Position numbers and translations under genes: made by a program. From Notolepis coatsorum (taxonomy: Eukaryota > Chordata > Actinopteri > Aulopiformes > Paralepididae), in assembly GCA_963971535.1 (NCBI GenBank), contig OZ020601.1, positions 18,044,767 through 18,108,766 on the forward strand: DNA of 64,000 bases, read 5' to 3'. This document shows, one piece after another, positions 10,770 to 21,074 of this stretch. Within the stretch, counting starts at the first letter, position 1. Each line of letters begins with the position of its first letter. A model generated the notes under the pieces. The model saw only the letters and a list, made by a program, of their open reading frames with translations. It was not told where the DNA came from and did not search any database.

Positions 10770-12600
10770 CACCTTACTGGGTGACATAAGCTCCCCCACT
10801 GAACATCTCCCTGGCATGTACTGCTGAGGCCTGCTCTGCAGCTGGACATGCAAGGCGTGTGGTCCCCACACTGCCCGATAGGGTGGGTTCCTACACACCG
10901 TAGCCCTGCAGTGATATTACTACCACCCAAACCACGCGTGCCTGACTGACCACCGCCGGTCTTCCGGCCGTGGGAGGCACTAACGTGATACCCGGCCTGG
11001 CGAGGGCGGGGCTGGGGGAACTCACACTGCGACCTCCTGGGCCTCGAGTTCCCCCGCTGACAACCTTCGTCGTTGACAGACACAACACCAGGCTCACCAA
11101 ACACAGACGCAGAACGTGTGGCGTGGGAGCCGCTTGACAGCACAGCATTATCATAGGCAGACCCAGGCCTAGCCAGCAACTGGGTGTCAGCCCGTCCCCA
11201 TGAGAAGCGAAACGTGGGGCCGCTTGCGCTTCACTGAAAGCATGCGGCCCGCAGCCAAAGGGAACAAATCAGAGCCCGTATCCCGCTGGTGTTGGGGGGG
11301 GGAGGGACCGGAGAGCGTGCTAGACACAGCTAGACGGCGAAGTTTTTTTAGGGCGTGCGCATCTAATGTAGCCGATCCCTCGCCAAGTTCTCAGGTGGGG
11401 GAAACATGGCCGCTGGTCGGGGGCCTCGCCACAGCCGCTGGCGAGGCCGCGCCCTCACCTCTGGCTGCGCGGTGTGAGGCCTAGGTCAAATACCGCCCGC
11501 GCTCCTGCGGAAAGACCAAAAGTCCCTCTGCGGAGAGGGGAGCCCTGAGGAGGGCATTTGACAGAAAAAACAGCAATTTGAACAATGTTGCCAGTCGCTG
11601 CTAATTCTATACCGCGGCGGTATAGGCTTTATCAGCCCACCAGCCACCTGCCGGGCCAACTCGCCTCATGGCGTCAGCCGGGCGGGACACCATTCCACCA
11701 TGTCAGAAGCAAAGGACTGCCACCTGCTTCACTAAGCATGGAACACCAGTGGTGGCTGCAGACCAAAGTCTACTACTAGTGAAGCACTGCCTCACTAGTA
11801 GGCATGCAGCAACCTCCACTGTGGTGTGCACCCATGAAGGGGTAAATGAATAAATAAACGAAAACTCTATTAACATATTGCAGAATGGGCTAGCCTATAC
11901 ACACAATTGTTAAGGGGATGCAGACCAGAGAAAAACACCAGTCCTGTCCACACCAAGGACCCCCATTTTTAATTCATAGATTCACAAAAAGCACACAAGC
12001 CCCCGTTAAACCCCCAATATTAGACACAGATTGTCCATCAGCATGAATGGTTAAGAGGGAAGACGTTTTAGTAAAGACAGCCCTCGGCGGGGAACAAAGG
12101 AACGGTGTCCCAGCATTGTAGCATTAGCATTAGCCGCACGCTCTAGGATAGTTGGGAAAACACCCAAAACAGAGTTATGACGACCATGTTTTCCCAAATA
12201 TCCTGCCCCTCGCGCCAATACATCACTCGGCTGTCTCACGGGACAACGAGCAGTATTACTCATGCTAGTATCACTGCCTGACAACGCAGGCCTTACCTGT
12301 GCACGACTTAGCTCGACTGCTAACCGTCGCGCGACGTCCCTCAGTCCGCTGTCACGAGACGAGGAAAACCCAGGACAGGCCCGTTGCACTGTTTAGGATG
12401 TGCCGAGAAGATTCCAGGGGCTGGTGAACTTCTGGCGAATACCCAACATTGTGTAAATTCTCCCTGCGTTTCATAACAGCTAGTTCACGGAGTGCACTGC
12501 TACTTCCGTGTTGGAAACAAAAAGAGGAAGGTGGTGTGACCAGCGATGCAGTGGTGGGCATACGCGGTCAAACGACGTTTAGGCTACGTCACTGAGGCAG
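10770..12600 (-). pseudogene. DIRS gag-like region, degenerate
   Basis: Short minus-strand frames rich in Arg, Ser, Gly and Pro (for example at 10769-11179) lie between the RT region and the right terminal repeat, where DIRS elements keep gag. No conserved motif is visible, so the label rests on position. It holds an inserted LINE tail at 11846-12040. Confidence 0.4.
11846..12040 (-). mobile_element. LINE 3' tail inserted in DIRS
   Basis: 'attgcagaatggg', 'caattgttaaggggatgcagacc' and 'acccccatttttaattcata' match the 3' end of the LINE at 33101-34711 in the same orientation, starting next to a short GAAT-like tail. Confidence 0.65.
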
Positions 12601-12627
12601 AAGTGCGCGCATCCTATTATTATGCAA

Positions 12628-12719
12628 AGTCTAGGTGATAAGTGCCGGCCGGGGTATACGGCGCGACGACACAAAAATGACTCGTCGCGCCGTATCGGTC
12701 GGCACTTATCACCTAGACT
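12628..12719. repeat. Large hairpin near the DIRS right end
   Basis: Arms 12628-12668 and 12683-12719 are inverted copies with one small indel and one mismatch, around a loop of about 14 nt. It lies just outside the gag-like region, in what would be the 5' leader of the minus-strand transcript. Confidence 0.85.
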
Positions 12720-12879
12720 GTGTGTGTGTGTGTGGAGTGTTGGGCGTGTGTGACAAAAGACCGCCCGTCTCATCCCCAGCTCCGACTCATGAAAGAGGAG
12801 AGATACATGTATGCGCGGGAGCGCACGTGCACGTGGCGTTTGGCCTTGGCCCATATTACGACTGCATTACTGGGTGTGA

Positions 12880-13035
12880 CCATGTCCGGCGTCATATAGT
12901 GGGACGCAGGGGCGTGGCCTGGTCACGTGCATGTGAGTGCATATGTTGTTTCGTGAGCATATTATGTGCTAGGAGATAAGAGATGTCTCATAATGGCGAA
13001 GAGCGAGACGCGATTGGCCAGTATGATAATATAAC
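12880..13035. repeat. DIRS right inverted terminal repeat
   Basis: Complement of the left repeat, followed by the end-specific CCAGTATGATAATATAAC that is copied inverted at 7756-7775. Confidence 0.85.
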
Positions 13036-14579
13036 TGAAGAGGACACAACTTTGATAGGCAGATTTCTACGTTTGATATTTATAACCATTCTTTTTCATT
13101 TGATTAATATATTTAATCAAATTTGTAGTTTTCAAAAGGTTGTTTGGGCAGTTTGATATTGTGACCTGTATAGAATAACATGTGTATACACAGTTCCTTT
13201 AGATTTACCGTTGTCATCATCATGTTTCGTCTGGAAAGGCTTCCTTTGCGTCCTAATGGCGCTCAGCAGAGCTCCTGTGGAGCCAGAAAACCATTGCTGT
13301 GGTTCTCCTCAGACCTTCTCATCGGCCTCATCACGTTCAGGAGGTCATTGAACCAAGAGGGTATGGCTATTTTTAATAACACATTTTTCACGCCCGTTTT
13401 CAAAAGGATTCCTGTGTCCACACTCCACACCAACAGTGTTTAAGAAAGTCTCCATCCACACACGAGGCAGGGATCTCTCCATGGTCCCGATTGCGAGAAA
13501 ATACTTAACATACAGGCAAAGATCTCCACCCTGGAAGGTATTTGTGAGGCTCTGTTTTCAGTTACCTTTGTTTCCATGTAGATGGGAGGCCAACATGCAG
13601 AGAAAACTCTTGTGTGGACAAGGCCTGAATTTACAATGATATATATATATTTGTATTTTTTTATTAGTTTAAAATACAGAGACAGTGCATAGGAACATTA
13701 CTGTAAATATGCCAGTTTAGCTAGATTGGCTAATTTCCAACCGTAGTCTCTGGGGCAGGTGTCATGAGCACTACAATAATTATAGCACAGTACAATAATT
13801 AAAACAGTAGGAATCAGTACGTTACAAGCCTGCTGATAAAATACATTACAATACAACCCCTCAGTGAAAATGGTCGCACACTTGACCATCTCTCAACCAA
13901 GTTTGATTCCACTAGTTTATCTCCCAAGATCAGTGGAATAGCACAATGTACATTGTTTTAGGGTGGAAGAATAGTACTTTAATAAGTCTTCCATTCTAAA
14001 TTCTATGCAACATGTTTATCTCTTTTGTATTCGTATATAAACTATATCAAAAGTTAAAATACCCTTTCCAACATAATGTTGGATATTATTAGATTAGTCA
14101 ATGTATTGTCATTGTATCTAACCAGTGCAAAGGAGCAGTTAAGTGCATTGTACATAGTATAACAATATGGAGCATATCTGCTAACCTAATGTATGTACAG
14201 TATTATATACAGTGGTGCAAGGAATACACTTTGATAATAACCACTAATAGCTACTGTATATATACAGATATAGATATGAGTGTACAGTGTTATATGAATA
14301 AACTATAGGTTGGGATATAGGTAGCATAATGAAGGTAGGTACCGGTATGAGTACAGTGCAAGACAGACATAGGCAGTAGATAAGTATGGATTTGAACTTG
14401 AGTATTGAGTTGGACAGAGTTCTGGAGTGGCGGGTGCAGAGTTCAGTGAGGTGACAGCTGAGGGGAAGAAGCTTAATATCTGATATTTAGGTATGAAGAA
14501 GGGAGTTCTGTGGTCGACCAAAACTGCTGTCAACGCAGGCTGGCACACTGTTACTGCTGCATGTCACCAGAAGAGGGTG
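13036..14579. other. Intergenic, no feature identified
   Basis: AT-rich sequence without recognisable coding or terminal repeats. 'gaggtgacagctgaggggaagaagc' (14449-14473) resembles wording seen in fish interspersed repeats, but I cannot define an element. Confidence 0.35.
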
Positions 14580-15495
14580 GCATAGAGGAAACATTGCCGT
14601 TGATAGTTGTTCTCTCTCCTTGCTTTAGCCACTGGATTGTTGTAAGTGTTCTCTCTCCTGACTCTAGCCACGTGATGATTGTTGTACAGTAAGTGTTCTC
14701 TCCTGACTCTAGCCACTGTGATGATTGTTGTAAGTGTTCTCTCTCCTGACTCTAGCCACGTGATGATTGTTGTAAGTGTTCTCTCTGATGACTCTAGCCA
14801 CTGTGATGATTGTTGTAAGTGTTCTCTCTCCTGACTCTAGCCACTGTGATGATTGTTGTAGGTGTTCTCTCTCCTGACTCTAGCCACTGTGATGATTGTT
14901 GTAGGTAGGGCTGGGCGATAAAACGATAATGATAATTATCGCGATATATTTTAATAATCGCTATCGATCGATAAAAGAATATCAATATAAATCTTTTTTT
15001 GCAACAGGGCAACTTTAAAACCAGACAGTGGACAGACTTGTCTTTCTTGCCTGCAACTTAAAGTAATGGCTTTGCTTGTCCAAATGACAATACTGACTAA
15101 ATTGAGATATACTAGTCACGGTGCACATGTGCAGTGGTTTGTCCACCAAAAGATAGAAAAGAACCTAGCAGAGCCAGAACTATTCAACTCCCCTGGAGCC
15201 ACAGCCAGCAGAGAAGCCCGTTTACTGTCGCTTTCAAACCAGCTGCAGCCTGAGAACTGGAGTGTGTGAGGGGATGTAACACTAAAGATGGCGGCAACGA
15301 CAAAGAATTGCTGCAAAATAAACATACATCTGTTGTTTAAAGAAATATATATATTTGTGTATTATATCGAGTGATATGATAACATTATCATATCATTATC
15401 GTGATATCATTTTTGGCCATATCGCCCAGCCCTAGTTGTATGTGTTCTCTCTGATGACTCTAGCCACTGTGATGATTGTTGTAAGTGTTCTCTCT
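14580..15495. repeat. Minisatellite, unit about 45 bp, split by a hAT element
   Basis: Units of the form 'gttctctctcctgactctag' plus 'ccactgtgatgattgttgta' repeat from about 14610 to 14905 and resume at 15435-15490, after the hAT insertion at 14906-15434. Confidence 0.85.
14906..15434. mobile_element. hAT element with TAGGGCTGGGCGATA termini
   Basis: Left end TAGGGCTGGGCGATA, right end TATCGCCCAGCCCTA. Flanks GTTGTAGG and GTTGTATG differ by one base, consistent with an 8-bp target duplication in the host minisatellite. No transposase. Confidence 0.85.
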
Positions 15496-16180
15496 CTAGT
15501 TTCCCCATTATTCAGGTTAAAGCTGTATTGTGTACATTTTGGGAGGGAAACTGACTCGGAACAATGTGAATATTCTTTATTTACAATTATTTCTGAAGTT
15601 CTTAGCTTATCAAAACAAAATCTGGAGGCAGTGTGAACCGTACATAAGCCCAGAAAATATGTATAGTGAACTAAATTGTTGACCCTTCACATGTAAACAT
15701 GATCTTTCTAAAAGCTCTGGATGTATTATGTTTTATAATTATTATTCTACATACAAATAGTATCTATAGCACCTTTAAACATTGTTCTGAAAAAATGGCA
15801 TCCTCTTGCCAAGTGAAGGAAAACAGAAAAATTATGACACCATTCATTTAGTTCATTCAAAGCCTGCTGGGAATTCTATGCACTTAACGTATGTTTATTT
15901 ATTGTTCAGTTTGTTCAAAGTTCACTGCCTGCTCTCCACACAGTTCGTAATTCATCATTCCATTTATTTTACGTTTTGGAAGTTATTTATTTTGATTTAA
16001 AAGATTCTACAGGATACAAACGAATATGGTGCATCTGAAAAGGTGAACTTGACGGGATCAGAGAGAGGCAGAGGCGAATAAAGGCTTTAAAATGAATGAA
16101 CACCTTTATTACAAATATCATATTGACATAAACATGAACAGATAAGAGAACACAAATGGAACATATTAACATAAACGGAA
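15496..16180. other. Intergenic, nothing recognised
   Basis: No motif, repeat or coding similarity seen in this AT-rich stretch. Confidence 0.35.
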
Positions 16181-16182
16181 CA

Positions 16183-16467
16183 CAAATCCACATGGTCTTA
16201 CCCAGACCAGATCAAGAACCAACCAAGTCTCGACATCCGGGAAGCGTGTCCCCAGGTCAGACTCACGCCTCTGGGCGCACAAGCTTCTGATGGCCTCACG
16301 GTCCGCCATCCCACTTCTGACGCCTATAGCGAATTCAGGGGCAGCCAGGGATCGAAGGCGGGCGACAGCTCTAACCAGTCGACTAAAGGGTCCAACCCTT
16401 TAAGCCAAGGGCTAGAGGTTGGTTCTTGATCTGTCTGAGGAAAGACCATGTGGTTTTGTGTTCCGTT
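16183..16467. repeat. Inverted repeat pair of about 46 bp
   Basis: 16183-16228 ('ggaacacaaatccacatggt' onward) is nearly complementary to 16421-16467, enclosing about 190 bp. Possibly the termini of a small element; no target duplication was found. Confidence 0.55.
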
Positions 16468-16992
16468 TGAACTGAAACCTAAAGTAATCCCGAGCGAATA
16501 GGACACCTCCTCTCTGATGACAGGGAGCCACTTGTCAGAGGTGGGACCAAGTTTTAGTTTTAGCAAGTCACAAATAAGTTTGAAGTCTCGAGTCAAGACA
16601 GGCAAGTCACAAGTCTTAAACTTTGCGTTTCGAGTCCTAAACAAGTCCTTATGAGTTCTTTGCCAAATTGAATGCCATTTCAACATTTTCAAAACAAGAT
16701 TATTAGAGTAGGGTAATCATTCAGCTTTCAAAATGTAATGTTCATATTACTCATTACTCTTAACTAAATGTAGCCTGACTAATTATATTACTTCTTCTTC
16801 ATAGTGATGTGTTAGAAACTCATATTACATTTGCTTTACCTTCTCGAATAGTGAGGCTATGGCAAATCTCATCATAGTGCATCAATCGATTGGGTCCCGC
16901 AGACTCTGCGTTGCAAAGTTCATCGGCTGAAACGCCTGAGGAAGTGCATTTAATTAATAAAGGATTGGTTCTGTACCGGGTCGCGTCTATGT

Positions 16993-17373
16993 TTTAAGCA
17001 AGTGGCTTGTCCTTCCGCGTTCCCGTTTTGCACTCTGATTGGCCATGCACGTTTCTGGTCATGTGACGCCAATCGTGGGACGGCAAGTTCCGGGTCGAAC
17101 AGCCTGCAAACTACCTAACGCCTAGTTTATCACTGGTTAAGCTTAGGTGACTCTTTCGCAGTTGGTTAAGGTTAGAGTTTGGAATCAGGGCAGGCGTTCT
17201 ATCGCCATGCTCTAAGACAAACTCTAACCGTAACCAACTTCGAAAGAGCGCCTAAGCTTAACCGTCCAAAAACTTGCCATCCCACGATTGGCGCACATGT
17301 CACATGACCAGAAACGTGCGTGGCCAATCAGAGCGCAAAGCGGGAATGCGGAAGGACAAGCCACTTGCTTAAA
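16993..17373. mobile_element. Foldback element
   Basis: Nearly palindromic: TTTAAGCAAGTGGCTTGTCC at the left is matched by its complement at 17354-17373, and the arms stay complementary through 'ctgattggccatgcacgt', 'ccaatcgtgggacgg' and 'ggttaaggttag' almost to a small centre near 17210. The core 'aaccaactccgaaagaatgc'-like sequence is shared with the foldback at 26230-26745. No ORF. Confidence 0.75.
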
Positions 17374-17599
17374 GTATAGAAGCTACCGGGTCTGCAACGT
17401 GTAGGTCAGTGGTGTTAAAGGAACACGCCAACATGTTGGGAAATTTGCTTATCGTCTTCTCCAGAGAGAGACTAAAAGATAGATAGAGATGAATGGAAGA
17501 GGACAGTGCCGGTTAGCCTAGGCATTGTCCAACTAACACCTCTCCCGAGGGCTAACCGGACCTGTCCGCTTCCATTCATTGTGCTAAGCTAGGCTGCCT

Positions 17600-17905
17600 A
17601 CTCGCCAACAGAAGTCACAGGACATCGACACCCTGGTTCTCCTCTGCCACCAGAAGTCACAGGACATCGACACCCTGGTTCTCCTCTGCCAACAGAAGTC
17701 ACAGGACATCGACACCCTGGTTCTCCTCTGCCAACAGAAGTCACAGGACATCGACACCCTGGTTCTCCTCTGCCACCAGAAGTCACAGGACATCGACACC
17801 CTGGTTCTCCTTTGCCTACTGAAGTCACAGCACATCGACACCCTGGTTCTCCTCTGCCAACAGAAGTCACAGGACAGACACCCTGGTTCTCCTCTGCCTA
17901 TTCGC
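17600..17905. repeat. Minisatellite, 42-bp unit, about 7 copies
   Basis: The unit 'aggacatcgacaccctggtt' plus 'ctcctctgccaacagaagtcac' repeats with few changes. Because 42 is a multiple of three, several frames stay open on the minus strand; they are not genes. Confidence 0.9.
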
Positions 17906-18252
17906 CAACTGCGGCAGGTACAGAGGGAATGATACTGTATAACGTAACAAGAAGGAAAATTAGGAGTTGATTAGCTTTTAATTTAATTTTATTATTGTGT
18001 TTTTATGGTTTGGGATTGGGGAGGGTATCAATTCTCAACAAGTCATAAGTCACGAGTCATTGGTGTTAAAGTCAAAGTCCAGTTCAAAGTATTTTATGAT
18101 TTTGTCAAGTCAAGTCACACATTACCAAGTCCTCTGATTGAAGTCCACACCTCTGCCGTCAGGAGAAAAGTGGCCCTATTGGCTCTTCTTCCACAGTGAA
18201 CATCTTTGGAACAAAAACGTTGTTGTGGAGCACGGAGAAACTTCTCTTTCTT

Positions 18253-18258
18253 TTTAAT
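18253..18258 (-). promoter_or_regulatory. Candidate poly(A) signal of YTHDC2
   Basis: ATTAAA on the minus strand, about 55 nt past the stop codon. It is the nearest variant signal; AATAAA occurs further on near 17986. Neither is confirmed. Confidence 0.3.
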
Positions 18259-18312
18259 ATACACCAAAGTGCATATGCTCGTACCTACATAACCAAGCCC
18301 AAGCCCATGGCC

Positions 18313-18471
18313 CTATGGCTGGGGCTCGTGAACGTGTAGTGCAGAGAGGTCTGTTGGTAGAGACCAGGCCCCTTCTGGTTGAACCTGGTGCTGAACCTGA
18401 GGCTGCTGTCGCTTCCCTGGCATTCTGTCCCACAGCTGCAGCAGCTGGCCGCCAGCCTGGGGCTCCAGCTC
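18313..18471 (-). CDS. ythdc2: YTHDC2 terminal coding exon
   Basis: Acceptor GATGTGTAG|GAG at 18472; phase 0. It encodes [20 protein letters not shown], the family's final YTH helix, then a Gln/Pro-rich tail ending at TAG (18313-18315). The tail after the helix is unlike the short human terminus. The acceptor is itself the edge of the minisatellite at 18472-19010. Confidence 0.9.
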   Translation of the reverse strand, partial: ELEPQAGGQLLQLWDRMPGKRQQPQVQHQVQPEGAWSLPTDLSALHVHEPQP

Positions 18472-21025
18472 CTACACATCACCACACACAGAGAGAGACA
18501 GACACTGAGGCTCCTACACATCATCACCACACAGAGAGAGAGACAGACACTGAGGCTCCTACACATCACCACACAGAGAGAGAGAGACAGACACTGAGGC
18601 TCCTACACATCACCACACACAGAGAGAGACAGACACTGAGGCTCCTACACATCACCACACAGAGAGAGAGACAGACACTGAGGCTCCTACACATCACCAC
18701 ACAGAGAGAGAGAGACAGACACTGAGGCTCCTACACATCACCACACAGAGAGAGAGAGACAGACACTGAGGCTCCTACACATCACCACACAGAGAGAGAG
18801 ACACTGAGGCTCCTACACATCACCACACAGAGAGAGAGACACTGAGGCTCCTACACATCACCACACAGAGAGAGAGAGAGACACTGAGGCTCCTACACAT
18901 CACCACACACACAGAGAGACACTGAGGCTCCTACACATCACCACACAGAGAGAGAGACACTGAGGTTCCTACACATCATCACCACACAGAGAGAGAGACA
19001 CTGAGGAAGGCAAGGAAGCGGGAGTGGCCATGGAGTGTTGCATGAACATAGCAGAAATTGCCCTCCCATCACATTTCAATTTTCTCAATGATGAAAAGAG
19101 AACCATTGCAATGTTAGAGCTGCCCTCAAAATTCTTACTTGAGTAATAGTCATAGTTAGAACTTGAATGAATTAGTTGATTTAAAGGTATCTAATGGTGT
19201 TTTTAACCACTAGTTGATTAAAATGGTGTGTTTAACCACTAGTTGATTAAATTGTGTTTTTAACCACTAGTTGATTTTAAAGGTATCCAGTGGTGTTTTT
19301 AACCACTAGTTGATTACAATGGTGTGTTTAACCACTAGTTGATTAACTTGTGTTTTTAACCACTAGTTGATTTTAAAGGTATCCAATGGTGTTTTTAACC
19401 ACTAGTTGATTAACTTCTTTTTTCTTTTTTGACGATTGCATACCCAAAGTAATTAACTATTTATTATACTGTATACATATAGCACATGCATGAGTCTGAT
19501 CTCTTTTGAAAGGTAACATTCTGAAGTTTCTTACACAATATGAAAAATCTTTGCGCTCGTCTGCCGCCTCCAGGGCTGCGTTTCTCCCAATCATTCAATA
19601 CATTGTTGGAAAGTTAAACCTCCCGCTGTTCGATCCGACACCACTCTCGACCTACCTTTCAGTCTTGAGCAGTATTTATTTTGTCAGCTATTCTTTATTT
19701 TAGTCTGTCATGTGTCAAATGCTCTTTTTCGTTGTCATCATATTTAGTCACCTTTATCTATTTTTCGTTTAGTCTCAATTTAGTCTTGCCACTCAGTTAC
19801 AGCCTCATAAGTTGGCGTGAGCTTTTTCTAAACAAAAACAAGCTAACATTAGTGCTAGCTGGTTAGACTTATGTAAGCTATTTATTGTGTTCCATGTTAT
19901 TATTGATGCTGACGTTATTAGGTGGAGTTGCGCGCCCTCTTGGGGTTTTGTTTTGGGGAAGAGTGGGCACGGGTGCGCGCCTGTGACAGGTCCGTTGTTG
20001 TGTTGTGGAGTGGAAAGAAGAAGGTGAATAAAACCGCTATGTTGATGATCAGATATCAATTCTCCCGTGATTTTATTTGACTATAGTTTGAAAGCATAGG
20101 CGGACTATTCCTCATTGGTGGCAGCGTGAGGATTGTTTCCTGCATTAGTTTCCAGCGTGAGAAGAAAAGGGAATGCCGTTAGAGATGGTTTGACAGGTAG
20201 CTAGTTGCTAACAGTAACATAGCAGTTAGTTTCAAAGTATAGTTAGACAGCATTCGCCGTTGGACAGTAAGAAGTGGAAACGGTTCTTGACTTGAGTTTG
20301 GTGATCAACATAACAGTTTTATTCACCTTCTTCCTCTTTCCACACCACAACACAACAACGGACCTGATCACAGGCACGCGCCCCACTCTTCCCCAAAACA
20401 GCTGTAGCTCCTTCCAGCTCTATATATCTACTAACGTATTCCCAGAGAATCAAATCGCTTGCGCTGCACACAGGACACGGAAATGCTGCACTAATAACAT
20501 TAATTATTCTAAAAGTTATAATTATTTTGTCTAGTCTTAAAATTAGAGATTTCGGCAAGATTTTATTTTGTAAACTACATTTAGTTTTGTCATCGTTTGT
20601 AGTCAATGACATTGCATGAATTATTTCACGTTAGTGAATGAATGAATTTCATGTCACGTTAGTGTCACATGATCTGCATTAACGTGACGTTTCGTTGTCG
20701 TCAGGGGGAAAAGCTTTGTTGACGACCATATTTAGTCATAATTTCGTATAACACTGGTTTTGAGTTACATGACGAAACAGCCGACGAGCGTCATTTGACA
20801 AGTAATTCGGACAAGTGACCACGTCCGGTTGTGAACGGACCAGTCACCTCTGATGGCGAAAATGATTGACCACCTTTGTAGCCAATGAAATTCTGGAGCC
20901 AGGGATATAATAATAATAATGAATACATTTAATTTGTAACACACCCTACCTTCCTGAGAATCTCAGAGTGCTACATAGTTAAAAAGAATAAAATATCCCA
21001 TGCTGGGGCTGATCGCAATGATCGC

Positions 21026-21074
<49 letters not shown>

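Larger units (their letters stand above)
7470..13035 (-). mobile_element. DIRS-type tyrosine-recombinase retrotransposon, decayed
   Basis: The ends form inverted terminal repeats of about 150 bp (7495-7640 against 12880-13010) whose outermost 25-35 bases differ. An internal complementary region at 7701-7806 has a left half (7701-7755) complementary to the left end (7470-7526) and a right half (7756-7806) complementary to the right end (12982-13033); the two halves share the trinucleotide GTT. This is the DIRS arrangement thought to template circle closure before recombinase-mediated insertion. No target duplication is seen, as expected. Read on the minus strand the order is gag-like region, reverse transcriptase, RNase H, tyrosine recombinase. 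All are broken by frameshifts. A poly-C run (10300-10318) lies inside the RT region and a LINE 3' tail (about 11846-12040) has inserted in the gag-like part. Confidence 0.85.

Noticed and set aside
8000-12980. Many short frames on both strands in this GC-rich block as host genes
   Set aside because: The block is bounded by DIRS inverted repeats and the minus-strand frames carry RT, RNase H and recombinase blocks; others are shadows.
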